A DNA stretch of 64,000 bases from Pseudarthrobacter sp. ATCC 49987 (GCF_009928425.1 NZ_JAABNS010000001.1:3596001-3660000); one strand, 5' to 3'. Positions 27,214-36,342 are shown, numbered from the stretch's first letter. Notes: a model not told the origin generated them from the letters alone. Numbers and translations are program-made.

Positions 27214-28551
27214 ATGAGCATGCTCGGAACCAAATGGAAGCTCCACGGCAACGGCAAATCGATCCGCCCGGGCGAGGTCGTGAAGCCGGATGAGCGTCTT
27301 GCGTGGCCGCTGACCATTGGTATCGGAATGCAGCACGTTGTCGCCATGTTCGGCGCGACCTTCCTGGTCCCCATCATCACGGGCATGCCGCCGGCCACCA
27401 CCCTCTTCTTCTCCGGCATCGGAACCCTCCTGTTCCTGGTCATCACCAAGGGCCAGGTGCCGAGCTACCTCGGATCCAGCTTCGCGTTCATCGCGCCGAT
27501 CATGGCCTCGCAGCAGCAGTACGGCGTCGCCGGCGCGCTCGGCGGAGTGGTGCTGGCCGGCGTCGGGCTGGCGATCATCGGTGCGGTGGTGCAGAAGTTC
27601 GGTGCCGGCTGGATCAACCGTCTGATGCCGCCCATCGTCACGGGCGCCATCGTGGGGCTGATCGGCCTCAACCTCGCCCCCGCAGCGAAGAACAACTTCG
27701 ACGCGGCCCCGATCACCGCCCTCATCACTCTGGCCACGATCATCGTGGTCAGCGTCTTCTTCCGCGGCATCCTGGGCCGGCTGAGCATCCTGGTCGGCGT
27801 CGTGCTTGGCTACTTCGTGGCGATGATCCGCGGCGAGGTGGACTTCTCCAAGATGGACTCCGCCGCCTGGGTGGGGCTGCCGTTCTTCCAGACCCCCGAA
27901 TTCCACCTCGGCGTCGTTGGTCTCTTCGTGCCGGTGGTTCTGGTGCTCGTGGCGGAGAATATCGGCCACGTGAAGTCCGTGTCAGCCATGACCGGCCAGA
28001 ACCTCGACGGCGTCTCCGGGCGCGCGCTGATGGCCGACGGTGCGGCCACGGTGCTTGCCGGCCTGGGCGGCGGCTCCGGCACCACCACCTACGCGGAAAA
28101 CATCGGCGTCATGGCTGCCACCAAGGTCTATTCGACGGCGGCCTACTGGGTGGCCGGTGTCTTCGCCGTGGTGCTGAGCTTCTCGCCGAAGTTCGGCGAA
28201 CTCATCGCCACCGTCCCGGCCGGCGTGCTGGGCGGCGCGGCGACGATGCTCTACGGCATGATCGGCGTCCTGGGCGTCAAGATCTGGGTGCAGAACAAGG
28301 TGAACTTCTCCAACCCGATCAACCTGACAACGGCCGCCGTCGCGCTTATTGTCGGCATCGCCGACTACACCTGGACCATCGGCGACCTGAAGTTCACCGG
28401 CATCGCCCTCGGCTCCGCCGCGGCCCTGGTGATCTACCACGGCATGAAGGCGATCGCGAAGGTTAGGGGCACCGTTGCCGAGCCGGAAACGGAAGGCGTC
28501 GCAGCCGCGGCCACGTCCGCCGTGAAGCGCGCCACGAAAAAACGCCGCTAA
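27214..28551 (+). CDS. Uracil/xanthine permease (NCS2, UraA/RutG type)
   Basis: Membrane symporter for a nucleobase, NCS2/solute carrier 23 family. The 445-residue protein has about 12-14 hydrophobic segments. Its N-terminus includes LTIGIGMQHVVAMFGATFLVP, the usual family opening, with QH at the substrate site. The mid-protein VLVAENIGHVKSVSAMTGQNLDG contains the conserved acidic AENIGH, and GGSGTTTYAENIGVMAATKVYS follows. Uracil is the most likely substrate, from the similarity to UraA/RutG and from the divergent RutE-like gene. A Lys/Ala-rich cytosolic tail ends the protein. Confidence 0.93.
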   Translation: MSMLGTKWKLHGNGKSIRPGEVVKPDERLAWPLTIGIGMQHVVAMFGATFLVPIITGMPPATTLFFSGIGTLLFLVITKGQVPSYLGSSFAFIAPIMASQQQYGVAGALGGVVLAGVGLAIIGAVVQKFGAGWINRLMPPIVTGAIVGLIGLNLAPAAKNNFDAAPITALITLATIIVVSVFFRGILGRLSILVGVVLGYFVAMIRGEVDFSKMDSAAWVGLPFFQTPEFHLGVVGLFVPVVLVLVAENIGHVKSVSAMTGQNLDGVSGRALMADGAATVLAGLGGGSGTTTYAENIGVMAATKVYSTAAYWVAGVFAVVLSFSPKFGELIATVPAGVLGGAATMLYGMIGVLGVKIWVQNKVNFSNPINLTTAAVALIVGIADYTWTIGDLKFTGIALGSAAALVIYHGMKAIAKVRGTVAEPETEGVAAAATSAVKRATKKRR

Positions 28552-28687
28552 GGCTAAATCCGTCCGCTGGACCTACTGGGGATGCTTTTGCCGGCGCTGA
28601 GACAGGCCTCCGCAAACTGCGGTCGAGTTATCCACATAGCCTGTTTCCGGTCGATTAGTTGTCGCGGACCCTCGATATTCTGGGTTC

Positions 28688-30271
28688 ATGGAAGGTTCGG
28701 ACTGGATTGCGGAGGGCTGGGAGGCTCTGGCGGCTGTCACGGCGCTTGCCGCAGCGATGGACTCCGTTACCGCTGTCGGCGCTGATCACGAGGATCCCTC
28801 GGGCGCTGACGGCGGTGGTCCGTCCGGGGCCAGTGTCCGCCGGGATGCTGGTCCGTTGGCGGACGATCCGTTGCGGGATCTTGCCGATGATTGCCTGGAC
28901 GGCCTTGCCGAGGTCGCCCGGTGGGAGGCGCGGGCCGCGGCGTTGAAGGTGCGGCTGGGCGCGGCCTATTTGCGGGCCACCGATGCCATGGCGGCACCGG
29001 CGATGGCACCGCACGACGCCAAGTGCCAGGAGATGGCGGTGACGGCTGAGGTCGCGTGTGTCCTGACCGTGGGCGAACGGGCCGCAGGGGCCTTCCTGTC
29101 CGACTGCCAGGCCCTCACGACGGCGTTGCCGCTGACCCTGGCCGCGCTGGCGGCCGGGAGGATTTCCTGGGCGCACGCCCGGATCATCGTCGACGAAACC
29201 AGCAGCCTGGACCCGGCCGGGGCGGCCGGGCTGGAAGCGCACTTCCTGGACCCGGCCGCACCGGACCCGGCCCGTGGCTGCCCGGCCGGGGAGCTCGTGG
29301 CGTCCCGGTTCCGGGCCAAGGCCCGCACCTGGCGCGAACGCCACCACCGGGACAGCATCGAGACACGCCACACCAAGAGCGCTGCGGACCGGCGGGTCGA
29401 GTACCGCCCGGACCGGGACGGGATGGCCTGGTTCTCCGCGTACCTGCCGGCCGATACCGCGGCGGGGATCTGGGACCGGACCACCGCCGCCGCCCGCGCC
29501 CTCCAAGGCCCGGACGAGGCCAGGACCCTCACCCAGCTCCGCGCCGACATCGCCGCGACCTGGCTGCTCACCAACGGACTCGCCGACGGCGAAGTGGCAG
29601 GCGGGGGTGTGCCGTCGCCGCGGGCGCAGGTCCTCGTCACCGTCCCCGTCCTGTCCCTGCTCGGCGCGGGTGAGGAACCGGCGGTCCTGGACGGGTACGG
29701 GCCGATCCCGCCCTCGATGGCCCGCCGCCTCATCGCCGAGGGCGCCGGCTCCTTCTACCGGGTCCTGGTGGATCCGCGGGACGGGGCGCCGCTGGAAATC
29801 GGCCGGTCCAGCTACCGGGTGCCGACGGCAGTGCGGCAGTGGCTGCGGCTCCGCGACGGGAAGTGCCCCTTCCCGGGCTGCAACAACCAGTCCCTGGACA
29901 ACGACGCCGACCATCTCCTGGCCTGGGCCGACGGAGGCACTACCGGGATCAGCAACCTCGGCCAGCCCTGCCGCAAACACCACGGCCTGAAACACAGCTC
30001 AGCCTGGACACCGGCCGGAGCCAGCAAAGACGCACCGCCCGGCTGGACGTCACCTTCCGGAAGGCACTACCCCAGCGAGCAACAGGACTGGGAACCACCC
30101 CACTGGCCACCGGGAGTCCTGGCCACTGAATTGGTCCCGGATACGCAAGCAGACCTGAATGACGACATGGATGCCGCGTTGGGCAAGGGCCCCGATTCGA
30201 AAGTTGCAGGCACAAAGCTTGGGCTCAGCCGCCCGGTCTTAGCCGGACGCTGCTTAGCCGGACGCTCGTAG
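28688..30271 (+). CDS. DUF222/HNH endonuclease-domain protein (13E12-repeat family)
   Basis: 527-residue protein of the actinobacterial DUF222 family, usually present in several copies per genome. The N-terminal two thirds are the helical DUF222 region. The C-terminal HNH nuclease fold contains CPFPGCNNQSLDNDADHLLAWADGGTTGISNLGQPC near 395-430 and RKHHGLKH after it; Cys pairs and His residues can bind the metal and form the active site. The biological role of these proteins is unsettled, with suggested links to mobile elements. The last 12 codons contain a 15-bp tandem repeat. No restriction or phage genes lie next to it. Confidence 0.9.
   Translation: MEGSDWIAEGWEALAAVTALAAAMDSVTAVGADHEDPSGADGGGPSGASVRRDAGPLADDPLRDLADDCLDGLAEVARWEARAAALKVRLGAAYLRATDAMAAPAMAPHDAKCQEMAVTAEVACVLTVGERAAGAFLSDCQALTTALPLTLAALAAGRISWAHARIIVDETSSLDPAGAAGLEAHFLDPAAPDPARGCPAGELVASRFRAKARTWRERHHRDSIETRHTKSAADRRVEYRPDRDGMAWFSAYLPADTAAGIWDRTTAAARALQGPDEARTLTQLRADIAATWLLTNGLADGEVAGGGVPSPRAQVLVTVPVLSLLGAGEEPAVLDGYGPIPPSMARRLIAEGAGSFYRVLVDPRDGAPLEIGRSSYRVPTAVRQWLRLRDGKCPFPGCNNQSLDNDADHLLAWADGGTTGISNLGQPCRKHHGLKHSSAWTPAGASKDAPPGWTSPSGRHYPSEQQDWEPPHWPPGVLATELVPDTQADLNDDMDAALGKGPDSKVAGTKLGLSRPVLAGRCLAGRS
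30238..30266 (+). repeat. 15-bp tandem repeat at the 3' end of the HNH gene
   Basis: CTTAGCCGGACGCT occurs at 30238-30251 and again at 30253-30266. It encodes the duplicated LAGR at the end of the HNH protein. Confidence 0.85.
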
Positions 30272-30348
30272 CAGCAGGAAGGCCAGGACCGGCACCAGAC
30301 GGTGCGCGCATCCTGGGCTTCCGCTACGGGGCCTTGCTCAGGCCCAGC

Positions 30349-30603
30349 CTAGCCAGCGTCGAAGGCTTCCTCATCGTCGTCGTCGCGGTCCTTGGGGGTC
30401 TTGTTCTCGGGCAAGTCCGTTCCCGATCCGTCGGGCAGGCCGGCCGCGTCCTGGCCGGGCTCCGAGGAGAACGGCCGACCGGCGTCGGGCTTGTCGGTGT
30501 TGGTCTCGTCCATTTCCGCTTCCGCGGACGGCAGGGCGGCCCCGGAATTCCCGGCGGTGTCGGCGTCGTAGCCGGGGGTTGTGCTGGCGTTTTCTGAACT
30601 CAT
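30349..30603 (-). CDS. Small acidic hypothetical protein
   Basis: 84-residue, strongly acidic, apparently disordered protein with no recognised domain. It is rich in Asp, Glu, Thr, Pro and Gly (EMDETNTDKPDAGRP) and ends with KDRDDDDEEAFDAG. The ATG at 30603 has an excellent site, GGAGGAAC followed by AAATG, with a second GGAGGAA just upstream, so efficient translation is expected. It is divergent from the DUF6328 gene across 233 bp. Function unknown. Confidence 0.65.
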   Translation of the reverse strand: MSSENASTTPGYDADTAGNSGAALPSAEAEMDETNTDKPDAGRPFSSEPGQDAAGLPDGSGTDLPENKTPKDRDDDDEEAFDAG

Positions 30604-30836
30604 TTGTTCCTCCGTTCCTCCGAAGCGTCCTGCTCCGGGCTCTCCTGCACTGTCCTTGTCTTCGGCCCCGGGCGCTAACCCGGGCCTGCGAAGCGGTCCC
30701 CGCGAAGTAGACAATTCCACCCTACCCGCAAATTCATCAGCACCCTTAGTGCCGGCTTGAATTTCGCATGGTTCAAGCCTAGGTTGAGTGTTAGCTGCCA
30801 CCGCAGCCTGTTCCGCATTCACCCGGAGGCGCGCCC

Positions 30837-31373
30837 GTGTCCGACCCAGAGCCAGTATCCGATCCTCATGCAGCGTCCGCATCTAGGAAGCACGCGACGG
30901 ACCTCCGGAACGAGTCCGGCATCGAAAAACTGGACCGCAACTGGATGGAACTGCTGCAGGAACTGCGGGTGCTGCAGACCGGGGTGCAGATCCTCGCGGG
31001 GTTCCTGCTAACCCTGCCGTTCCAGTCGAGGTTCGCGACACTGGACGACTTCCAGACCACCCTCTACCTCGCCAACGTTGCGCTGGCCGCCCTCACGACG
31101 TCCCTGATCCTGCTGCCCGTAAGCGTGCACCGCCGCCTGTTCCGGCTGCACCTCAGGGCCGCCCTGGTGTCCAGCGCGGACAGGATCGCGAAGGTTGCCC
31201 TGGCCGGCATCGGGCTCCTCAGCGTCGGCACCTCCGCACTGGTCTTCGACGTCACGGCGGGCCGGACGGCGGGGCTGACAGCCGGGGCGATGCTGTTGGC
31301 GGTGCTGCTGCTCCTGCTGGTCTACGTGCCGAGCAGGCTCCGCCGCCAGGCAGGGGAAGGACAAATGACATGA
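30837..31373 (+). CDS. DUF6328-type four-helix membrane protein
   Basis: 178-residue membrane protein, function unknown. A soluble N-terminal segment (NWMELLQELRVLQTGVQILAGFLLTLPFQSRF) resembles the DUF6328 signature. Four hydrophobic segments follow, at about 57-74, 83-103, 123-143 and 147-167. The start is GTG. Its stop overlaps the candidate ATG of the next gene as ATGA, and the two genes are surely co-transcribed. Relatives are common in actinobacteria, often near stress-related membrane genes. Confidence 0.75.
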   Translation: MSDPEPVSDPHAASASRKHATDLRNESGIEKLDRNWMELLQELRVLQTGVQILAGFLLTLPFQSRFATLDDFQTTLYLANVALAALTTSLILLPVSVHRRLFRLHLRAALVSSADRIAKVALAGIGLLSVGTSALVFDVTAGRTAGLTAGAMLLAVLLLLLVYVPSRLRRQAGEGQMT

Positions 31374-31417
31374 CGGACACCGCGAGTCAGGAACGCAGCA
31401 GACTACCAGGAGGAACT

Positions 31418-32080
31418 GTGAGCAAGTGGGTCAAGGAACATGGGCTGCTGCTGGCCAATATCGGCCTTTTCCTGGTGTTCTTCGGCGGCATGGTCTTCAG
31501 CGGGGCCGCCGACTATAGCGAGGACCAACTGGCCCACGGCGAGCCGGCCGTGACGGTGCTGGGGTACCTCGGCACCGGGGCGTTCCTCGAGGCGACCTTT
31601 GAAAACTGGGAGTCCGAGTTCCTGCAGATGGGCATGTACGTCATCCTGACAGTGTTCCTCTTCCAGAAAGGATCCTCGGAGTCGAAACCGATGGGCAAGG
31701 TGGCCCCGCAGGATGAGGACCCCCGCGACGCCACCCTGAAGCAAGCCACACCGTGGCCGGTGCGGCGGGGCGGCTGGGTCCTCAAACTCTACGAACACTC
31801 CCTGTCGATCATGTTCCTGCTGCTGTTCGCGGCCTCCTTTGCGCTTCACGCGGTCGGCGGCAGCGAGGAATACAGCTCTGAGCAGCAGAGCCACGGACAG
31901 CCGCCCGTGACCGTCCTCGGCTACCTCGCGACGAGCCGCTTCTGGTTTGAGTCCTTCCAGAACTGGCAAAGCGAATTCCTCGCCGTCGGCGTCCTCGTCG
32001 GCGCTTCTGTCTACCTCCGCGAAAGAGGCTCGCCGGAATCCAAGCCGGTCGCGGAGCCGCACTACGAGACCGGCGCCTGA
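31418..32080 (+). CDS. Internally duplicated membrane protein (DUF6766-like)
   Basis: 220-residue membrane protein of unknown function built of two similar halves. Each half has a membrane segment, an acidic Y-S-x-(D/E)-Q-x-x-H-G motif (DYSEDQLAHG and EYSSEQQSHG), the shared sequence VTVLGYL, then an NW(E/Q)SEFL motif, another membrane segment and SPESKP or SSESKP. The identity between halves is obvious by eye, so the gene arose by internal duplication. Start choice: GTG 31418 has AGGAGG four bases upstream and matches the family N-terminus; an ATG at 31370 overlapping the upstream stop is the alternative. It is convergent with the glycerate kinase gene. Confidence 0.75.
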   Translation: MSKWVKEHGLLLANIGLFLVFFGGMVFSGAADYSEDQLAHGEPAVTVLGYLGTGAFLEATFENWESEFLQMGMYVILTVFLFQKGSSESKPMGKVAPQDEDPRDATLKQATPWPVRRGGWVLKLYEHSLSIMFLLLFAASFALHAVGGSEEYSSEQQSHGQPPVTVLGYLATSRFWFESFQNWQSEFLAVGVLVGASVYLRERGSPESKPVAEPHYETGA

Positions 32081-32084
32081 GCGC

Positions 32085-33209
32085 CTACGCCCCCTCAAGC
32101 ACCTGGCTGGTGGCCCAGGTGAGGTATTTTGCAGCGTTCGCGACGGCGTCGTCCGGACTGCCGGCCACGTCCAGCAGTTGAGCCGCGGCGACCACACCAT
32201 GGTTGGCGAGGTCCTCCGGGGTGACCAGGATCCGTCCCGCGACCACAATCACCGGGATCCCGAGGCGGTGTGCGGCGTCGGCGAGAGCAATCGGAGCCTT
32301 GCCCGTCAGCGACTGAGAATCCAGCGACCCCTCACCGGTGATCACGAGGTCCGCCTCAGCGAGCTTGCCGGCCAGTCCAGTGAGACCGGCCACCAGCTCG
32401 AAACCGCCTTCCAGGGCGGCGTTGCTGAAGGCCAGGAACGACGCCGGGAAGCCACCGGCCGCGCCGGCCCCGGGAACGTTGACGTCCCGGCCGGTGGATT
32501 GGCGCAGCACCGAGGCCCAGTTGCGCAGTCCGGCGTCGAGCAGTTCTACGGCGTCCCCGTCGGCGCCCTTTTGCGGCCCGAACACGTGGGCGGCGCCGTC
32601 GCTGCCGAAGAGCGGATTCTGCACGTCGACGGCGATCCGGAAGGTCACCGCGCCCAGCCGCGGATCGAGGCCGCTGACATCAAGCTGTGCCACGTCGGCC
32701 AGTGAGCCGCCGCCGAGCGGCACCACATTGCCCGCGGCATCGAGCGGCTTGAGGCCCAGTGCGCGCAGGGCGCCGCTGCCGCCGTCGCTCATCGCCGAGC
32801 CACCCAGGCCCAGCACGATCTCCGTCGCGCCGGCGTCGAGGGCGGCGGCGATCAGCTGGCCGCAGCCGTAGCTGTGCGCCCGCAGGGCGTTGGCCGGGGT
32901 GGGGTCCATGTGCGCAAGGCCGGAGGCCTGCGCGGTCTCGATTACTGCGGTGGCCCCGCCGAAAGCGTCCTTCCGGATCGCCCAGGCCGCGCCGACGGGT
33001 GCCAGGATCGGGCCGACGACGGCGTTCAGCCGCTCCTCGTACCCGGCGGTGACGGCCGCCTCAAGGGTTCCCTCGCCGCCGTCGGCCACCGGAAACTGGA
33101 TGGTCTCGGCGTCGGGATAGACGCGCAAGGCACCCTCGGCGATGGCGGCAGCGGCTTCGGCGGCGGTCAGGGAGCCTTTGAACTTGTCGGGGGCGATCAG
33201 GATACGCAT
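32085..33209 (-). CDS. Glycerate kinase
   Basis: ATP-dependent glycerate kinase of the GarK/GlxK family, feeding glycerate into glycolysis as 2- or 3-phosphoglycerate. The 374-residue protein starts MRILIAPDKFKGSLTAAEAA, the family signature, and contains VADGGEGTLEAAV near 44, a GLGGSAMSDGGSGALRALG segment near 136-154, and VITGEGSLDSQSLTGKAP near 290-308, all expected in this fold. It is cytosolic. Divergent histidine phosphatase gene upstream; no glyoxylate genes nearby. Confidence 0.93.
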   Translation of the reverse strand: MRILIAPDKFKGSLTAAEAAAAIAEGALRVYPDAETIQFPVADGGEGTLEAAVTAGYEERLNAVVGPILAPVGAAWAIRKDAFGGATAVIETAQASGLAHMDPTPANALRAHSYGCGQLIAAALDAGATEIVLGLGGSAMSDGGSGALRALGLKPLDAAGNVVPLGGGSLADVAQLDVSGLDPRLGAVTFRIAVDVQNPLFGSDGAAHVFGPQKGADGDAVELLDAGLRNWASVLRQSTGRDVNVPGAGAAGGFPASFLAFSNAALEGGFELVAGLTGLAGKLAEADLVITGEGSLDSQSLTGKAPIALADAAHRLGIPVIVVAGRILVTPEDLANHGVVAAAQLLDVAGSPDDAVANAAKYLTWATSQVLEGA

Positions 33210-33326
33210 GGTCCTATCCTGCCAGCAGCCCCGGACAACCGCCGTCACCCCCGGCAGCGGCGACAGGCCACCGCGCCGGGAGTAACGTGGCAGCCACACA
33301 GAACCGGCCTGGACCAGGGGGTAGCA

Positions 33327-34106
33327 GTGAACGACATCGGACAGACCCGCCAGCGCATCACCGGCCCTCCCGGTATAAGCGAACTGCTGCTCGTCCGGCA
33401 CGGCGAGAGCCAGGGGAACGTCGCCGCCACTCTGGCACACCAGTCCGGGGCGCACGTCATCAATGTTCCGGCGCGTGATGCCGACGTTGAGCTGTCCGGA
33501 ACCGGTCGTGAGCAGGCGCTGGCGCTGGGTGGCCTGCTTGCCGGGTTTCCGGAGGACGGGCGTGCCGCCGTCTGGTCCTCCCCGTATCTCCGGGCGCGGC
33601 AGACGGCGGAACAGGCCGTGCGCACCGGGGGCTGGACGACGCAGGTCCTGCTGGATGAACGGTTGCGAGACCGTGAGCTCGGCATCCTGGACATGCTCAC
33701 CTCGGCCGGAGTGGAGGCCAGGCTCCCCCGGGAGGCCGAACGGCGGCGCTGGCTGGGCAAGTTCTACTACCGCCCGCCCGGCGGTGAATCGTGGGCCGAC
33801 GTCGTCCTCCGCTTGCGCTCCCTGCTGGCTGACCTGGACCGCCTGTACCCCGGCCAGCGGGTGCTGCTGGTCTGCCACGACGCCGTCATACTGCTGATCC
33901 GCTACATCGTGGAAGGGCAGACGGAGGGCGAACTGCTGGACATCGCCGGCACAACGGCCATCCTCAACGCCTCCGTGAGCCGTTTTGTCCGTCCGGGCGG
34001 CACCGGCCGCTGGCAGCTGGAGAGCTTCAACGTGACAGACCACCTGATGAGCGAAGGAATCCCCGTGACCGAACATGCCGGTGATGCCAATGTCCACCCA
34101 CGGTAA
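33327..34106 (+). CDS. Histidine phosphatase-family protein
   Basis: Phosphoglycerate-mutase-like phosphatase of 259 residues. The phospho-histidine motif is LLVRHGESQGN near 20-30, the second arginine is in WSSPYLRARQTAEQAV near 80-95, and the second catalytic histidine is in VLLVCHDAVILLIRY near 181-195. The substrate cannot be inferred; such proteins act on sugar phosphates, phosphopeptides or nucleotides. The start is GTG 33327 with a GGGGG site. Its 3' end overlaps the next gene, nnrD, by 32 bp, so translation may be coupled. Confidence 0.88.
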   Translation: MNDIGQTRQRITGPPGISELLLVRHGESQGNVAATLAHQSGAHVINVPARDADVELSGTGREQALALGGLLAGFPEDGRAAVWSSPYLRARQTAEQAVRTGGWTTQVLLDERLRDRELGILDMLTSAGVEARLPREAERRRWLGKFYYRPPGGESWADVVLRLRSLLADLDRLYPGQRVLLVCHDAVILLIRYIVEGQTEGELLDIAGTTAILNASVSRFVRPGGTGRWQLESFNVTDHLMSEGIPVTEHAGDANVHPR

Positions 34107-35061
34107 GCCTCACCCCGGGGCCGGCCGGGAGCCGGTCCGCCCTGAGCCCGTCACGCCGACCCTGTTGCGGGACTGGCCGCTGCCCGGCGGGGGCTCCGGC
34201 AAGGACGACCGCGGATCGGTGCTGGTGATCGGCGGGGCCCGGATGACGCCGGGGGCCGCGCTGCTCGCCGGGGTGGCCGCGCTGCGCTCCGGCGCGGGAC
34301 GGCTCACCCTGGCCGTGGCAGAATCAGTGGCCGTGCAGCTCGCGGTCGCGCTGCCCGAGGCGGGCGTGCTCAGGCTGCCGGAGACCGCCTCGGGCACGGT
34401 CAAGGGCTCTTCGGCAGCCGCCGTCCTCGCAGCGCCGGTCGAAGCCGCAGACGCGGTCCTGATCGGCCCGGGCCTCGACGACAAGGACGAGGCCACCGCG
34501 TTGCTCCGCGGGCTCCTCAAGGTGCCTGCGGGGAAGCATCCGCCGGCCATCATCCTCGATGCCTTCGCCCTCGGCAGCCTGCCCGAGCTGGCCGGGGAGC
34601 TGGGCCCCTGGGAGGGCCGGCTGATCCTGACCCCGAATGTCGCCGAGGCGGGCATCCTGCTGGGGCACGACGCCGCGGAGCTGGTCCGGGACGTACCGGA
34701 GCTCGCGGAGAAGTACGGCGCGGTGGTGAGCTGCCAGGGTGTAATCGCCCGGCCCGGCGGGGCTGGCGGGCGCGCGGTCTCCGAAACTGGAGGCGGTGGG
34801 GCCGGCGGTGCCCGGGCCTCGCTGTGGGAAATCACTACCGGACACAGCGGTCTGGGCACCTCCGGCTCCGGCGACGTGCTGTCCGGGACGATCGCCGGGC
34901 TGCGGGCGCGGGGAACGACGGACGCGCAGGCCGCCTGCTGGGGCACCCATCTGCATGCGGCGGCCGGCGACAGGCTCGCGAGCCGGCTGGGCGGTCTCGG
35001 CTACCTCGCCCGTGAACTCACGGAGGAACTGCCGCCGCTGATGATGGAGCTCGGTTCCTGA
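34075..35061 (+). CDS. nnrD: ADP-dependent NAD(P)H-hydrate dehydratase
   Basis: Repairs damaged NADHX and NADPHX back to NADH and NADPH. The 328-residue protein has the ribokinase-like carbohydrate kinase fold with RGSVLVIGGARMTPGAALLAGVAALRSGAGR near 46-76, ADAVLIGPGLDD near 124, the acidic ILTPNVAEAGILLG near 184, and the nucleotide-binding GTSGSGDVLSGTIAGL near 262. No fused NnrE epimerase domain is present. Several starts (34075, 34084, 34090) are possible, all within the preceding gene. It converges with the GDPD gene. Confidence 0.9.
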   Translation: MPVMPMSTHGKPHPGAGREPVRPEPVTPTLLRDWPLPGGGSGKDDRGSVLVIGGARMTPGAALLAGVAALRSGAGRLTLAVAESVAVQLAVALPEAGVLRLPETASGTVKGSSAAAVLAAPVEAADAVLIGPGLDDKDEATALLRGLLKVPAGKHPPAIILDAFALGSLPELAGELGPWEGRLILTPNVAEAGILLGHDAAELVRDVPELAEKYGAVVSCQGVIARPGGAGGRAVSETGGGGAGGARASLWEITTGHSGLGTSGSGDVLSGTIAGLRARGTTDAQAACWGTHLHAAAGDRLASRLGGLGYLARELTEELPPLMMELGS

Positions 35062-35076
35062 CGCCCTGACCGGGGC

Positions 35077-35889
35077 TCAGCCGCTCCAGCCGCCACGTTC
35101 CTGCAGGACTTCCTTGAGCAGGTCCGCGCGGTCGGTGACGATCCCGTCGACCCCAAGGTCCAGCAGCCGGTGCATTTCCGCGGGATCGTTGACGGTCCAC
35201 ACGTGCACCTGCAGCCCGTCCCGGTGGGCGCGCCGGACGAAGCCGGGGGTCACGACGGTCACGGCACCGTAGCTGACCGGAACCTGCAGGGCGTGCACGC
35301 CGCGGAGCGCGCGCCCTGCAGTGAGGCGCAGCAGGGGCACCGGGAGGACCGGGCCCAGCAGGATATAGAGGGCGTTGGACACCATTCCGGCGGAGCTCGC
35401 GGCGGGGCGGCTCAGCTGTTTGAGCACGGCCCGGCGGCGGCGGTCCGAGAAGCTGGCAATCAGGACGCGGTCGTGCAGCCCGAACCGTTCGATCGCCGCC
35501 GCCAGGGCGTCCACCGAGTTCCAGTCCTTGACGTCCAGGTTAAGCCGGACATCCGGGAAGGCGGTGGCAAGTTCCTCAAACAGCGGGATGGGCTCCGCGC
35601 CGCCGATTCGCGCCTGCGCGACGGTCTCCGCCGGGAGTTCCGAGATCCGGCCGCGCCCGTCCGTGACCCGGTCCAGGGTTTCGTCGTGGAACAGCAGCAG
35701 GACGCCGTCGGCAGTGGTGTGCACGTCCGTCTCCAGGTGTTGGAACCCCAGTTCGACGGCGGCGCGGAACGCCGCCATGGAGTTCTCCAGCCCGTCCCGG
35801 GAGAAGCCGCGGTGGGCCATGGCCACGGGAGGCCGCGGACCGTCTCCGACGGCAGGGCCGGTAGCAAAAAACGGGTGCGGGGTGCTCAC
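35077..35889 (-). CDS. Glycerophosphodiester phosphodiesterase family protein
   Basis: Hydrolyses glycerophosphodiesters to glycerol 3-phosphate and an alcohol. The 270-residue protein has AHRGFSRDGLENSMAAF near 24-40, with the catalytic His, and LETDVHTTADGVLLLFHDETLDRVTDG near 51-77, with the metal-binding Glu/Asp and second His; LNLDVK follows near 114. There is no signal peptide, so it is the cytosolic UgpQ-like kind. It converges with nnrD. Specificity not determinable. Confidence 0.92.
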   Translation of the reverse strand: MSTPHPFFATGPAVGDGPRPPVAMAHRGFSRDGLENSMAAFRAAVELGFQHLETDVHTTADGVLLLFHDETLDRVTDGRGRISELPAETVAQARIGGAEPIPLFEELATAFPDVRLNLDVKDWNSVDALAAAIERFGLHDRVLIASFSDRRRRAVLKQLSRPAASSAGMVSNALYILLGPVLPVPLLRLTAGRALRGVHALQVPVSYGAVTVVTPGFVRRAHRDGLQVHVWTVNDPAEMHRLLDLGVDGIVTDRADLLKEVLQERGGWSG

Positions 35890-35975
35890 ACCTGAAGCCT
35901 ATCGGAGCCCTCGGCTGCACCGCTCGGCGGCCCAGGCGAAGTCCAGCAGGGAGGGTCTGGATCCGGAGGCCGGGA

Positions 35976-36224
35976 TCAGTTGGTGTGCGGGAGAATCTCC
36001 ACGCCGTCACTGCAGTGCAGGAGCGTGCGGCCGCGGCCGCCGTCGAGGTGCACCCACACGGCGGTGTGGTCCGCCGTAACGGCGTCCACCCGGCCGCCGG
36101 TTTCGTACCCGTGCGCCAGCCTGACGCTGACGCGGTCGCCCTGCTGCAGGCTCTTCCAGTGCGCGTCCGGCACCACCGGGCGCAGGGGCGTGTCGTCAAA
36201 ATTCTCCGTGCGGTACCTGGCCAT
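35976..36224 (-). CDS. Small hypothetical protein
   Basis: 82-residue protein, no domain recognised. It begins MARYRTENFDDTPLRPVVPDAHWKSL and continues with alternating short beta-like segments (RVSVRLAHGYETGGRVDAVTADHTAVWVHLDGGRGRTLLH). This beta-rich, Gly-spaced composition suggests a small barrel. The reading frame is bounded by a long shadow frame but uses typical codons. Function unknown. Confidence 0.6.
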   Translation of the reverse strand: MARYRTENFDDTPLRPVVPDAHWKSLQQGDRVSVRLAHGYETGGRVDAVTADHTAVWVHLDGGRGRTLLHCSDGVEILPHTN

Positions 36225-36342
36225 GACTTCCCACCATCAGTCAAAAATCCGTCGTGAAATTCCAGCGTAGGACGCGAAGATGAACGCGAGTTGTCCGGGA
36301 ACTGGGAGTCCGGCGTCCGCCCGGGCGGCCTGGTCAGCCTGG

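Noticed and set aside
28688..30271. The HNH protein as part of a defence or mobile island
   Set aside because: It has no nearby restriction, phage or transposase genes; DUF222/HNH proteins are scattered as single genes in actinobacteria.
32085..34097. 670-codon minus-strand frame upstream of glycerate kinase
   Set aside because: Glycerate kinase starts at ATG 33209; the remaining part is antisense to the histidine phosphatase gene.
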